64,000 nt of DNA from Dendrolimus kikuchii (GCA_019925095.2 CM034408.1:248001-312000), one strand, 5' to 3'. Counted from the first letter of the stretch, positions 22,631-34,654 are shown. Program-made: numbers and translations. The notes: a model not told the origin generated them from the letters alone.

Positions 22631-23261
22631 AAGATCATACGTATAAGTAAAAATATTAAATCTCCAAGGTCACGTATTAATTATTTGCAACTTTGACGGA
22701 CTACCTGAGCTGATTTTAGTCTGTCATAAACTCGGCAACTCCGCTAGTAGTTAAATCTACAATAATCCTTTTTGTTGCTGGCAACACTGTCAGTATAATA
22801 GTGTATTGGGCCGGGCGCGCTAATGGGCGCGGGGTGACAAATGCCTTTCCACCATTTTAGCTCGGAATTGCTTTTTACCTGACTACTGCGTTGCCGTCGA
22901 ATAAGGAACGTTGTTGCCGACCTTAATGGTGTTTAATATAGCAAACCCCATTAATGGTCTGCTGAAGGAATGTATCAGATGTAAAAACATTGTGTACATT
23001 ATTTTGTCTTATAATTTGTTTATTTTTTCCATCATTAAAAATATTTGCGCGTGATGCATATTCCGATGTATTAATTACTTCGTAATTACGAGGAGAATAA
23101 AATCACGGATTTGACACAATCCGTATTATTTGACCAAATCACAAAATACAAGGTTGCAAATGCGTATAATGATTTAAATATCCAATCTACAACGACACTG
23201 CCGTACACGTAATGCGCAAGTATGATGTTAACTAATTTTCTACTCAAAGATTAATGCGCTT
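22631..23261. other. No feature recognised
   Basis: A GC-rich patch at 22805-22835 (GGGCCGGGCGCGC) has no coding frame. The rest is AT-rich. Confidence 0.45.
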
Positions 23262-23273
23262 TGTTCTCTATGA

Positions 23274-24802
23274 TTTTTTTATGTTTATGGCTTGGCAACT
23301 AGGCCTTTAAGCCAGGCGCCGTTGTATTGTAGGCTACAATCGACGTCAGTCGATGGCGTTCTTGTGAAAACTCGAAAGGCCACATTTGGCTACATAGTTC
23401 ACATTTCTCGCAAAAACACATAATTACTACTGAAGAACTATGGCTAAACTTTTGCACAGAGTGTCATCAGATTAACGGAAATTAAGTTTAGGGGTATACA
23501 TACGCCTTATATATAGACACTATACTTGTTATTTGGGCTAGGAAACATGTTTTAGGGTCCACCAAGAAGTTTTTAACGAATAATGGGAAAAACAAAAATA
23601 CGATTGATAAACAAAGTTATGTCACGTTTGTTGAAAAAAAGTTTGATTTGTGTTTAGGAATACACTTACACCTGATATATAAACACTAAAACTGTTTTTT
23701 TAATTTAGTAAACGAGTTTTTAATTAGTTATTATAATTTTAACGTTCATAATAATAAATCACAGTACTGTCACTTTTTTTTTACTTGACGACGATAAGAT
23801 AAGAAAAAAAATAACCATTCGATATGTCAATAATATCGATTAAATACGAAAATGGTTTTTTTTGCTCATATATTGCGAGTCTGTTTTAGTAGTATGTTTT
23901 TAAACGATTTATTTTCATTTAAAAAAAAACGATGTATAATTTGCTATACCCTATTTGCCGCCTTTTTATTCCATTTCTCTTTTAGTTATATGAATATACT
24001 TTGTGTTTTATTATGGATTTTTCGACGACTTGCGATTGATTATTTTTATGTTAACTGGCTTTCTCACTGGACTTTGCATTTTGGCGAAATCCTCTATCTT
24101 AAGTTTTGGGTCTGATATAGATAAACGGGAGGTAAATTAATGGTGATTTGAGTTAAGGATATCCTTACAGTTTATAGCCACTAAGGTTGTGAGGGGTGAT
24201 CGAAAGTCGCAACCAGTGATTAAAACGGTAAGTTGGTTAGGTTGGGTTAGTCTACACCAAAGCGCACGAGCCGAGCGAGCGAAGCGAGCGTGCCGCGGCA
24301 GCGGCCGGCGAGTGCCAGAACCGACTGGTCACCATTTATTCATTGATATCTATTTAAATGATGGTTACAAATCGGTTGTGACATTTGCTGACCGCTGTCA
24401 TGGCACACTTGATTCACTCGCTCGGCTTGTGGGCTTTAGTCTGCGTTTTTAGACTGTTTTAAATGTTTTTTACATTGACCACTACCTCTCTTCAACATTT
24501 CTCATCTTTAGACATAAGAAATAAGTACACCATTTTGAAAGAAATTAGTAATGTTTATAAAAAAAATCATATCTCAAAAACTAAATGTCTCCTAGACATG
24601 GGGGTTGCAGAAGGGAGAAGTACTCCTCCCCCCCTTCCTCCTCCGCCCCCCCACTACTTAAAATTCAGTGACCACTATTGTAAAGTTTAACCAGAACTAT
24701 CAATATCCTACAACTATTGTTCATTTTAGAGTAATTTTACACATTTTTAGAAAATAAAACTGCACAGCATAACGTCCCCTTTCAGTTCCCGCCAAAAACT
24801 CC
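23274..24802 (-). mobile_element. SINE-like element ('TGGCTTGGCA' family) split by a transposon, 12 bp duplication
   Basis: The two halves 23274-23441 and 24701-24802 reconstitute about 270 bp of the family seen at 25244 and 40953, on the minus strand with the T tract on the left. Outer flanks TGTTCTCTATGA at 23262-23273 and 24803-24814 prove a single original insertion. Confidence 0.9.
23442..24692. mobile_element. 1251 bp non-autonomous TIR transposon nested in the SINE, 8 bp duplication
   Basis: The ends GGCTAAACTTT and AAAGTTTAACC are inverted. AGAACTAT is duplicated at 23434-23441 and 24693-24700, and both other copies of this SINE have a single equivalent. An 8 bp duplication with GG-starting TIRs fits Merlin; hAT or P-type remain possible. 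A GC-rich patch (GAGCGAGCGAAGCGAGCG) lies at 24265-24310. The 87-residue frame at 23852 is Phe/Leu-rich and not a transposase. Confidence 0.85.
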
Positions 24803-24814
24803 TGTTCTCTATGA

Positions 24815-25230
24815 CATTATATACTGACTACGTTCCACTGTGGCTCATAACGCCCAAAATGCTCCTTCATCCGTTCCACATAACTACCACGCATTATGAT
24901 CGCCGCGAAAACATCACTAATGACTCGTAATTTTCATGACAAGAGGTGGGTCGAAGTGGGTTTCAACCACAGAACATCTAGTTCAGTTCAAACATAGTTC
25001 TTTCTATAAAGACGTTGAGAAAAGCATTTTTTCAAATTAACCATACTTCAAGGAATGACATTTGTGTATTAATGATATCTAAACGTCATAATCCATTCCA
25101 CTTGAGTCGTCTTGAGTTTATGATTGTAACGCCCGCAAGCAAATGGAACGGAAAAAATCGCGGTTGTGAGCAGCATACTCGTTGTGATTTTCAAATGGAA
25201 CACGCCTAATATGTACTAGATTTTGGCATC
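24815..25230. other. No feature recognised
   Basis: Unique-looking sequence with no shared repeats and no coding support. Confidence 0.45.
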
Positions 25231-25243
25231 TGGAATTGTGTCA

Positions 25244-25569
25244 GGAGTTTTTGGCGGGAACTGAAAGGAGATGTTGTGCTGTGCAGTTTTATTTTCTAAA
25301 AATGTGTAAAATTACTCTAAAATGAACAATAGTTGTAGGATATTGATAGTTTTTGACTAGTAATTATGTGTTTTGTGAGAAATGTGAACTGTATAGTCAA
25401 ATGCGGCCTTTTGAGTTGTCACAAGAACTCCGTTGAATGGCACTAGCTGATTACCTACAGGTCAGCTGTGCTACACATAGGCTTAAGAAAAAGAAGAAAC
25501 TATATTGTAAACTAAGATCTGGCTTAAAGGCCTAGCTGCCAAGCCATAAACTTAAATAAAATAAAAAAA
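25244..25569 (+). mobile_element. SINE-like element ('TGGCTTGGCA' family), full length, 13 bp duplication
   Basis: 326 bp from GGAGTTTTTGGCGGGAACTG to CCAAGCCATAAACTTAAAT plus an A-rich tail. It is flanked by TGGAATTGTGTCA at 25231-25243 and 25570-25582. No Pol III boxes are obvious, so it could be the 3' end of an unknown LINE. Confidence 0.93.
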
Positions 25570-25582
25570 TGGAATTGTGTCA

Positions 25583-26327
25583 ACGTGAAATTCAGAACTG
25601 ACAGGTGTTAATTGCCACTCTAAAATAATAATAAGTAATCCGATTATCGATTAATAATTAATAATATAATTCGTATAATTACACTCAAACGATCGCTTTT
25701 GATTACATAGCGACAGAATAATTTGCTGAAACTAACTCATTATATCTAAATAACCTATGAACAAATTAGAACGTAGTAAACTATGCATACCAGCTAAAGA
25801 GGCTGTGACATACATATAGCTATGCAACGGACAGACGCACATATTTTCATAAACGATGTTTTTGTCATTTGACCAAAAAATTTCAAAAATAAACTGTACT
25901 AAGGGCAAAATAGAGTGCTTTAGAAGTAGGTTAATAAAGCAGTTCCTGTTATTTTCCCTCGTGTAGCCCATTGATGTGAGTATAAAGGTCGTTTCCAGGC
26001 AGGTGGGGGCATCAGGGCACGCGGCCCGCTCACGCCGCTGCGCCGTTTACTCCACGACCCAATAGGCAATGCAAATAACCACATTTAAAGCGATAGTATT
26101 CATACTTCGTTTATCTGTATAAAGCCACAGTGGCCTACAGACTAAGCTATAAGAGCCTCGGTTCTATGGTGTGGGACATCGAAATTTATTTATTTATTTA
26201 ATTTGTTTGAGAAACACGATAATTAATATTCTTAAATAAAAAACACAACATTAATACATATATCAATCAAGTTTGCACTAAAAATAATTTATATAATAAA
26301 AATAAAAATTGGGTCAAACAGTTAATT

Positions 26328-26330
<3 letters not shown>
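25583..26330. other. No feature recognised
   Basis: AT-rich with a short GC patch at 26000-26060 (GGGGGCATCAGGGCACG). No frame or repeat assigned. Confidence 0.45.

Positions 26331-26335
<5 letters not shown>

Positions 26336-26387
<52 letters not shown>
26336..26387. repeat. (AT)n microsatellite
   Basis: About 26 AT units next to the Helitron at 26394. Confidence 0.95.
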
Positions 26388-26390
<3 letters not shown>

Positions 26391-26393
26391 ACA

Positions 26394-26606
26394 ACTACCT
26401 GTCCCGGCAGACGTTGTTCTGCCCCGAAGAAATAAAATTTAGAACCCGATTCCAGCGCCACCTACCGGGTCTAAATGTAAGCTATCCTATCTTTCAAGTC
26501 GGATCAAACTACACACGGTGTGCAAATTTGGTTAAAATCGGTCAAGTAGTTTAGGAGTCCATCGCGGACAAACAACGTGACACGTAATTTATATATGTTA
26601 AGATTA
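26394..26606 (-). mobile_element. Non-autonomous Helitron (GGACAGCTAG type, decayed end)
   Basis: The minus strand begins TCTTAACATATATAAATTAC and ends CCGGGACAGGTAG, one base from CTAG. The body carries the GACCCGGTAGGTGGCGCTGG core. Confidence 0.8.
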
Positions 26607-26749
26607 TACGAAAGTAACATAAGGTGTCTATTTAATTTAAATGAGGTCATTATAGAATACAAACAAAAAATGTCACCACAATAATTTCTAATAAAATAAA
26701 GATAAAAAAAGGAAATTATAAAAAAGTTTTAGCCATCATTATATTAATA

Positions 26750-27085
26750 CGTGCAGCAAAAACTTTGTACCCCTTTTTAAGAAAATTGTGCGGATCGAGG
26801 AGTATGAAATTTCGCACACTTATAGTTTATATAGAGGAGAAGCGACGAATGTTAAGATTTAAAAAAAAATATCCATAAAAAATACAAAAAAAACATTACA
26901 CACACTACCATGTATTTGACACACACACGCATATATACTCTTTTGTTTATTGTCAAAGTCAAATCAACAGTGTAGCCTTGGCGAAATCTGTGATTATAGA
27001 AGTATAGTCTTTGACCACAGAACCTTAATAATGTTCAAACTTATAATTTAAATTAATTATGGTCGAATTTCGATTTTTAAATTTT
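26750..27085 (-). repeat. Dispersed repeat 'GTGGTCG', copy 3, uninterrupted
   Basis: Inverted relative to 10912-11225. The empty Helitron site reads ACACTTATAGTTTATATAGA. Confidence 0.75.
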
Positions 27086-27204
27086 GATTTTAAATTGATA
27101 TAAATTACCTATGAGAAGATCTACATTAGTAAAATGTGCATTGTATTGCTGACAATTTGTCTCTTAACGCCTCTATTATCATAAGCACAGATATACGTCC
27201 TCTA

Positions 27205-27530
27205 CACTACAGGTGGAAAAAAGATATCTAACGTATACTTTACTACTTGATAAATACGAAACGCTAACACTCGAATCTAGACGACGGTACTTAGAAGTTA
27301 TAACTCTTTATAAAATACTCTTCAATTGTATAGATCTTGTGAGGCACATATATTATGCTGTACCTAGAACTGTAATAGAACGAGAGGAGCGCAAATGTCA
27401 CTTATTTGTTTTAGGTAGTTGCCGTACTAATACTGGATTACGTGCACCTCTTTGTCGAATGGTAGATTCGTACAATAAACACTTGAATACAATTGACACA
27501 TTATCTATGGTCTATATCATGTATTAAACA
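27205..27530 (+). pseudogene. LINE ORF2 C-terminal fragment with open frame
   Basis: An open frame of 104 residues includes RRRYLEVITLYKILFNCIDL and SCRTNTGLRAPLCRMVDSYN, the end module of a lepidopteran LINE reverse transcriptase. It ends with a natural stop, followed by an AT-rich 3' region. No catalytic domain is present here. Confidence 0.7.
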
Positions 27531-27684
27531 ATTTTTTAAATAGGTCTTCTCCACCTTAATTCTATTTTTATTTTATATTGTGTGATTTTTTTTACAACTT
27601 GAAGTTACACCTTTAGCGGTAAAAGAGAATAAATTATCATAATTACATATTATGTTCTTAAAGTGCTTTTGGATACCATATTAT

Positions 27685-28494
27685 TGTTACGAGTGTGGGA
27701 CTCGAAATTAAAATGCCGTTGGAATTACTATATAATTTATTAGAACTATACAAACACGTATAACATAGGTACAAATATATAGGAATGCTCCTGTGGTTCG
27801 GGCATGTGGAAAGAATGCATGATGAAAGAATGACTAAACAGATATACAATGAAATAGTGGATGGATGCAGAAGTCGTGGAAGGCCACGACACACCTTCCA
27901 TGATCAAATTGATCGTGTACTAGCAGAAGGTGATGTCAGAAGCCTTAAGAACAGACGAGCTTGCATGACAAGAGTTATGAAAGTCAAAGAGGCAAGTGAG
28001 GTGTGTAAGAATAAGCCTAAATGGCACTCTGTTGTTCGTGCCTACCCCGCAAGGGAACTGGCGTGAAGTTATGTATGTATGTATGTATGTATGTACAAAT
28101 ATAGCTAGACACTACTAGTACAACTGCACGATTCTATAACACGCACAAAGTCCGTTACTATATCGCTTGTTGAAATGTACGTCTTACTCGTATCGTAATC
28201 CTCGCTCGACTGCCTCACCCCTCCGTTCGGACATTGTTTTATAGTAAACTGTACAATACACAATGGAAGCTCGTGGGCTGGGTGCTTCCAAGAAAATGTA
28301 ATTTGTACACCTGCGAACGGCCAACAAAGTTGAAAAGAATAACAATAAGGATTAGTTCGACACTAATGACGGCCATAACACAAGTAGAAAAACAATAGCA
28401 TGTTTTTCTTAATTACAAATTCCTAAATCCGGGAAGGCAATAAACCGCGCTTTTACGACCGGCAGGTGTGCGCATTTCTTTGTCGGTATGTAAC
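27685..28494 (+). mobile_element. Solo LTR (TGTTACG...GTAAC) with a nested LINE, 5 bp duplication
   Basis: Starts TGTTACGAGTGTGGGACTCG and ends GTCGGTATGTAAC. ATTAT is duplicated at 27680-27684 and 28495-28499. Without the nested LINE it is about 490 bp. No internal retroelement genes are adjacent, so this is a solo LTR of a Gypsy- or BEL-type element. Confidence 0.8.
27780..28088 (+). mobile_element. TATG-LINE fragment inside the solo LTR, 11 bp duplication
   Basis: It reads MLLWFGHVERMHDERMTKQI...ARELA, stop, (TATG)n. It is flanked by GTACAAATATA at 27769-27779 and 28089-28099. Confidence 0.92.
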
Positions 28495-28499
28495 ATTAT

Positions 28500-29118
28500 T
28501 AACATATAGAGTATAGATAACATTATGTATAAAATATATGTTGTACCTGTTTGCTTTACTTATAAATAAATAAAAATAAAGCCCTATACACACGAGGCGA
28601 CTTCATGTAGGGACATGATTTTGGTCAACATATACCTTGTCCCCATTGCTATGGAATACTAAAGAATGGCAATCGTCCAGTAAAACCATGTGTAACATAC
28701 TCTGCAATTACAGTTGCCGGCCAACTCGGTCGTTTTAATAGAAAATATTATTAAATTTTTCAATCAACATTTTATTATTTAAAAGATAAAAAACTTAAAT
28801 TACTCATAAATTGGAAAGTCCTAGTTAACTCCTTTTCAATTATGTATATTTCGTAATCCATGACACTATCAAATTGGAGTTGCTCCAGCATAGTGTAACA
28901 AGCATTCTCACTATCACTAGGCAAAGTCTGTCGGGCGATTGTTGACGTATACGTGTGTACGTGTCAGGCGACAAAGTCGCAGAACAAATATCCATTTAAT
29001 ACGAGGTTTAAAATTCTAAGTGTATTCCCAAAATATTTCTAAATACCTTATAGATGTACAACAAAACAATTTTTTTCCTAAAAATAAATTTGAAACGACT
29101 ATATAATTCATTTAATTA
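28500..29118. other. No feature recognised
   Basis: AT-rich sequence with no shared repeats or coding frame. Confidence 0.5.
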
Positions 29119-29583
29119 CTGTGTAAACTCTATATAACGACACTGAAGAGACTGTGTATTTTATGACGTTACAGAGAGTTGTCGTTAAATGGAGAGAAGT
29201 CTGTTATTTTTGTTTGACGTCTTTTGCTGCGCCAGTAATTTTGTTGTATTTTTTTTACTTATTTTATTCATATCTTGCGATATTGAGGCATCTTTGTGAT
29301 AAGGATGTACTTAGTAGTATGCATGATGCCGACAGTCAAGTTTATTACGGGTTAGGATAATAAAGCGATGAAAGAACGTACACAGCTGTGCAGCTTTTAC
29401 TAATTTTAAAAACTTAAAAGGTACTTTTTATTACTTAATTGTTATCGTTATTGTGAGTGGGTGTAATGCTATATAGAGTGTATCATTGTATGGAAGACAA
29501 GCTAAACCAACCAAAGCCAAGTGAATTTGACGCTTAAGGGAGTTTGTCGTTAAATCGAGTGACGTTATATGGAGTACACACTG
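29119..29583. mobile_element. TA-flanked TIR element (mariner/pogo-like MITE), copy 2
   Basis: Ends CTGTGTAAACTCTATATAAC and, inverted, CAGTGTGTACTCCATATAAC, with TA at 29117-29118 and 29584-29585. The internal sequence matches the copy at 8614 throughout. Confidence 0.8.
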
Positions 29584-29977
29584 TATTTATCTGTCTATGT
29601 ATTAAAAGCAACAATATTGCTTTTTTAAAAGGCGCCCCATAGCCTAAAGTTATTTCAGTAATAACTCCTTTGTCAGGTAAAAGCCTTTCCGAACTGACAA
29701 AACTACTTATGAACAACAAAAGCGAACGAATCGGGCAACTTTTGCCGCCATTAGCAGGGTGACGTCACTCGCTAATGGCGCCCAACGGGGACGAGGCCGT
29801 AGTAGTAAAGCCCCGTTTACACTAGGCGAAGTTTGCCCGCGACTTGGTCGCCCTACACAAGTCTGAATGTCGGGCAACATGTCGCAATTTTTTTGGAGTT
29901 TACTCCTTAAGAATCGATTTTCATATAACCTTATATGAAAATCGACATGAAAATTTATGAGGAGTGAAATAGTACAA
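29584..29977. other. No feature recognised
   Basis: 29740-29830 is GC-richer (GGCGCCCAACGGGGACG), but no family was recognised. Confidence 0.45.
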
Positions 29978-29993
29978 GTATTAACTCAAAAGC

Positions 29994-30146
29994 AGAAGGT
30001 GATGTCAGGAGCCTTAAGAACAGACGAGCGTGTATGACGAGCTATGAATGTCAAAGAAGAAAGTGAGGTGTGTAAGAATGGGCCTGAATGGCGCTTGTTG
30101 TTCGCGCCTACCCCGCAAAGGAACTGGCGTGAAGCTATGTATGTAT
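29994..30146 (+). mobile_element. TATG-LINE fragment, 153 bp, 16 bp duplication
   Basis: It begins at the codons for AEGDVRSLKN. It is flanked by GTATTAACTCAAAAGC at 29978-29993 and 30147-30162, the longest duplication of the family here. Confidence 0.93.
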
Positions 30147-30162
30147 GTATTAACTCAAAAGC

Positions 30163-30437
30163 GTTACTGCTTTATTGTACAATTTCGAACTTCAATGCTA
30201 TGTAATAAGTTGTGACCTGGTATTCCGGGGTGGAAATAAATAAAAGAACTCCGGGTTAACAAACATTTATTCAAGGTATAGAAAATTAAGGTAAAAAAAA
30301 GTTCCAGATGGAAATTAATTATTTAGTGTTATTATTTAGCCAAAACAATTAAAAAGATCGAGATTGAGATTGATTGATCGATCTTTGATTTCATATTCCA
30401 CTTGTACGGTTCGCACATCTGGGGATAGGTAGTAATG

Positions 30438-30474
<37 letters not shown>

Positions 30475-30916
30475 TAAACCTACGCGCACTACCACCGCAT
30501 TGCATTACACGCACACTCCACAAACAAACCAAGACACACAAAGAGCCTAAAAATTAATAACCCAGGCACAGAAAAAAAAACCAACACACATGGCACTAGA
30601 TAGGACTATATATAAGTATAGATATAAGGCCCACACTGCACATGCAATTCCTCACAACACCAGCATGTAACATATACACTCTACATTAGTATAAGTTTAG
30701 TATTAAAATTAGAATAAATTAATATAATAAGTTATTCTCAAGGTACACCAAAACAGAAAAATTACTACATATAATGTCACATACACTAACAAAAATAAAC
30801 AATAAGCGTGTATGGAGTCTCAAATTTTTCATAGAAATTAAGTAGTATAAAAGGGTACGGAACTCGAGTCCGTAGAGATATTAATAATAATAATATATAT
30901 ATATATATATATATAT
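30163..30916. other. AT-rich with (AT)n tracts at 30439-30464 and 30894-30916
   Basis: Unique-looking sequence apart from the microsatellites. No gene. Confidence 0.55.
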
Positions 30917-31034
30917 ACATACATACATACATAACTTCACGCCAGTTCCCTTGCGGGGTAGGCACGAACAACAGAGTGCCATTTAGGCTTATTCTTACAC
31001 ACCTCACTTGCCTCTTTGATATTCATAACTCTTG

Positions 31035-31038
<4 letters not shown>
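30917..31038 (-). mobile_element. TATG-LINE fragment inside an (AT)n tract
   Basis: It is about 120 bp, from the (TATG)n tail to CTTGTCAT, with (AT)n on both sides (30894-30916 and 31038-31072). The duplication cannot be measured in the simple repeat. Confidence 0.88.
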
Positions 31039-31076
<38 letters not shown>

Positions 31077-31154
31077 ACTAAACAAAACTACTAAAAAAAC
31101 TAAAAAACTACCTAAACTACCAAATTGACCAAAATAAACAAAATGACGAAAATG

Positions 31155-31530
31155 GCCAGCCACAAATAAAAAACCTATCCTAGTTTCCGGGATAAACTTT
31201 ACATAAATCTATCCCAAAATCTATCCCAGTATCCGGGATGAAAAGTATCCCTTGGCCACCCTCGGTATTCAAATTACATATGTACCGAGTATCAGCCAAA
31301 TCGGTCCAATAGCCTTTCCATAAAAGGATAACAAACAGAGAGACAAATATACGTTTATCCCGGAAACTATCCCATTTTCCGGGATAAAAAGTATCCTATG
31401 TTCATTCTCGGCATCGAAAATATATATATACTGAGTTTCAGCCAAATCGGTCCAGTAGTTTTTACGTGAAAACGGAACAGACAGACAGACAGACAGACAG
31501 AGTTACTTTCGCATTTATAATATTAATAGG
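31155..31530 (+). repeat. LINE 3' UTR (RTE/Proto2-like), copy 1
   Basis: It contains tandem-like GCCAAATCGGTCCA blocks, CCGGGATAAAAAGTATCC, a (CAGA)n run, and ends TTTCGCATTTATAATATTAA TAGGGAT. Near-identical copy at 49171-49517. Confidence 0.75.
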
Positions 31531-31537
31531 GATTAAT

Positions 31538-31540
<3 letters not shown>

Positions 31541-31608
<68 letters not shown>
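31541..31608. repeat. (AT)n microsatellite, about 34 units
   Basis: Pure AT dinucleotides directly after the LINE 3' end. Confidence 0.95.
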
Positions 31609-31611
<3 letters not shown>

Positions 31612-31973
31612 ACTGTATAACAGAATTTTTAGCCTTTTTAGAGGCGAAATTCACCGCCTTAGAAAACATATCGTCTACAATTGGGCTGAAAACACGAAGC
31701 GTAAATAGAAGCTCACATATCAATTTTATATAATTTATTTCTCTATGTATACTTTTCCCGACATCATATAACATAACAAAGCCGGGCGATAACAAGCACA
31801 TATTCCTGACAACGTGGGAGATATGCGTTTAATTCAAGACCAATGGAAGCTAATTGCATATTACGACATACAATCCTATTGGTAAGGATCTAAGGTACTT
31901 ATAACATATATAAGTCATCTAGAAAATATATGTAATAATTAGGAAAATATCAATCATTGTAACATTATTTTAT
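31609..31973. other. No feature recognised
   Basis: AT-rich, no shared repeat. Confidence 0.5.
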
Positions 31974-32270
31974 CTGTGCAGGAACGGAGAAAGAATACAA
32001 TTTCCTGCGGCCGGGTGGCTAGTCGTAAGCGGCGACAAAACAACCTACAGCCAGGTGGTAGGGTAATTGCCCGACTGGATGGCTACTAAAGTATGTCGCC
32101 ATAACAACCTAGAGTTGTGTTCCGGCATTAGTGACCAGGTTCCAGTCTCCCTTAAGAGAGCAGCGGCGCATTTGTAGCACCTTTGGTGTTGCAAATGTCT
32201 ATAGGCGATGGTAACCGCTTTCCATCAAGTGGGCCGTCTGCCTGTCTGCTGAACTCCTGCAATAAAAAAA
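31974..32270 (+). mobile_element. GCAG-SINE, full length with an internal deletion
   Basis: Starts ATCTGTGCAGGAACGG and ends CTCCTGCAATAAAAAAA. It lacks CACCCCTGGT in the right arm of the predicted stem. Confidence 0.87.
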
Positions 32271-32425
32271 CCCATTTACCAAGCGAGAGCCTCTCTAAAT
32301 GTCGGTCGAGGTTCTTCGCTCCTAGACTGTTAACTGACACCACTATCAGTACGATGATCGTTGAGTTCATATGCCAAATGTCAGTAATCTCGTGCGCGAG
32401 GTCAAGGTATTTCGTTAATTTGTTA

Positions 32426-32942
32426 ACCGACTTCAAATAAAGGAGGAGGTTCTCAATTCGTCGGAATATTTTTTTTAATGTATGTTCACCGATTACTCCG
32501 AGATTTATGGGCCGATTTACGTGATTCTTTTTAGTTTGATGCGGAATAGTTGCCATTTGGTCTCCTAAAAATTTAATATAGTTTGGCCCAGTAGTTTTCA
32601 TTTTACGATCATTTTTTTACTCCGTTTCTTGGGACCTATATTTTTTAAGGAGCGCGGCACCTTTCGTAGGTCTACCCATACATAGCTAGACACTAAAAAG
32701 TAACAAATAAAATAAAAAAAACTTCGTTTAAAAAACCGACTTCAAAAACTAAAAAACTAAAAGGTATAAAATAACTTATTTCTAAAGCTATTATTATTAA
32801 TATATATTATCTAAAACATCTTGAAGTCGGTGCAAAGTAAAACATAAAAATTACTATATTTTGAAAATTACTAAGCACATATATTAATAATAATAGCTTT
32901 AGAAATAAGTTATTTTATACTTTTTAGTTTTTGAAGTCGGTT
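32426..32942 (+). mobile_element. ACCGACTTC foldback element, copy 2
   Basis: ACCGACTTCAAATAAAGGAG to TTTTTGAAGTCGGTT. The loop region and part of the right arm are deleted (GCACATATATTAATAATAAT), so the palindrome is incomplete. Confidence 0.8.
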
Positions 32943-33175
32943 TTTTTAAACGAAGTATTTTTATTATTCAGTTTCAACAATTACGAGATTACTGTAATGT
33001 GGATATTTATCGAGCTATTATCAAAATGTCAGGCTTATTGGCAATTGTTATTATTATAATGATGTGATTACTTAGAAAGCTACCCGCTTCATTTAATATT
33101 TCGCAGGCCTAGCTCACAAAAGGTCACATATGTCGCGATAAATGTCAAACTGCCCACCCAAGCGTTATAAAAGTA

Positions 33176-33410
33176 CATATATACATACATAACTCCACGC
33201 CAGTTCCCTTGCGGGGTAGGCACGAACAACAGAGCGCCATTCAGGCTTATTCTTACACACCTCACTTGCTTCTTTGACATTCATAGCTCTTGTCATGCAC
33301 GCTCGTCTGTTCTCAAGGCTTCTGACATCACTTTCTGCTGGTACACGATCAGTTTGATCATGGAAGGTGTGTCGTGGCCTTCCACGACTTCTGCATCCAT
33401 CCACTTTTGC
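33176..33410 (-). mobile_element. TATG-LINE fragment, 235 bp, 9 bp duplication
   Basis: The minus strand starts MQKWMDAEVV/AKVDGCRSRGRPRHTF. It is flanked by ATAAAAGTA at 33167-33175 and 33411-33419. Confidence 0.92.
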
Positions 33411-33488
33411 ATAAAAGTAAATTCCAATATAAAGTTGCGTACAATTTGATAAATATTATATTTACTTTGTCTCGGGTTACATAGGTAA

Positions 33489-33812
33489 CTAGCGGCCCCG
33501 GCAGACGTTGTCTTGATCTGAAAAAATAAAAATCTAGGACCCGATCCCAGCGCCACTTACCGGTTCCAATTGTGAATCTAAACCATCCGGGAACCCACTC
33601 AAACACACAAAAACAAAATCACCAGAATCGCTCCAGGTGATTAGGTGGATTCTAGAACCCGATCTCAGCGCCACCTACCGGTTCCAACGGGATAAAAGTA
33701 TCCTATGTCCATCTCCTGGTTCTAATCTACCTCCTCACCAATTTTCAGCCAAATCGGTACAGCCGTTCTTGAGTTATAAATAGTGTAACTAAAACGACTT
33801 TCTTTTATATAT
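33489..33812 (-). mobile_element. Non-autonomous Helitron ('CGGGGCCGCTAG' type)
   Basis: CTAG at 33489-33492 is the 3' end on the minus strand (ACGTCTGCCGGGGCCGCTAG). The 5' end lies in the TATATATA tract near 33810. The module CCGATCCCAGCGCCAC is repeated as CCGATCTCAGCGCCAC about 120 bp later. Confidence 0.8.
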
Positions 33813-33849
33813 ATACATTTTGAAAATCTCTTTTTGGCCTTTGTGAATA

Positions 33850-34510
33850 GTTACATTATTTATTACACAATCGGACTAATGAAAGTGTAGACGGAACCTA
33901 CGCGAATTAAAGATTCAAATGAAGTACATTTTACACGTTCGTGTGCGTAAACCTATGTAGTATACGCGTGGTTTGCGTCTGTGTATTTATTTATTTATTT
34001 TATTTATTTTAGTAAGGCTTACAATACAGTTTAATAGTAATATATCCACTGGAAACTGTTCCACTTTTATCCGTTCTAATTCGATTATTTAATACTAAGT
34101 TTCCGTGATGAAAGAATGACTAAACAGATACACAATGCAAAAGTGGATGGATGCAGAAGTCGTGGAAGGCCACGACACACCTTCCATGATCAAATTGATC
34201 GTGTACTAGCGGAAGGTGATGTCAGGAGCCTTAAGAACAGACGAGCGTGCATGACAAGAGCTATGAATGTCAAAGAAGCAAGTGAGGTGTGTAAGAATGG
34301 GCCTAAATGGCGCTCTGTTGTTCGTGCCTACCCCGCAAGGGAACTGGCGTGAAGTTATGTATGTATGTATGTAAGTTTCCGTAATACACTGCGGCGCGAT
34401 CTGCTTCCTTTATCCGGCTTCACTCTGAGAACTTGAGGGTTGGTCTACCTGTTTTGTTCATCTAAGATTATAGATTCAAATGTTTTATTCAAACTAAGCG
34501 TTACTAGGAA
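33850..34510. repeat. Unclassified dispersed repeat, copy 2, interrupted by a LINE
   Basis: Partner of 3050-3985. Continuity across the LINE at 34107-34371 is shown by its duplication and by the match to copy 1. Confidence 0.55.
34107..34371 (+). mobile_element. TATG-LINE fragment, 265 bp, 11 bp duplication
   Basis: It begins at DERMTKQIHNAKVDG and runs to ARELA and (TATG)n. It is flanked by TAAGTTTCCGT at 34096-34106 and 34372-34382. Confidence 0.93.
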
Positions 34511-34654
34511 ACATTTTTAAAGACTATATTATATAAGTTAAAATCTGAAATCTGCAGACCAACAATGTCCCCAATCTAACCAAGTTACGCTTGTGTTTGT
34601 TTATTTATTTAATTAATTAAAACTATACTATAAATGTAACTATACATACGAAAT

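Noticed and set aside
24225..24250. Telomere-like TTAGG repeat near GGTTAGGTTGGGTTAG
   Set aside because: Only two or three imperfect units inside a transposon; not a telomeric array.
27213..27527. 104-residue frame as a novel gene
   Set aside because: Motifs match LINE ORF2 C-termini; it lacks splice or promoter context.
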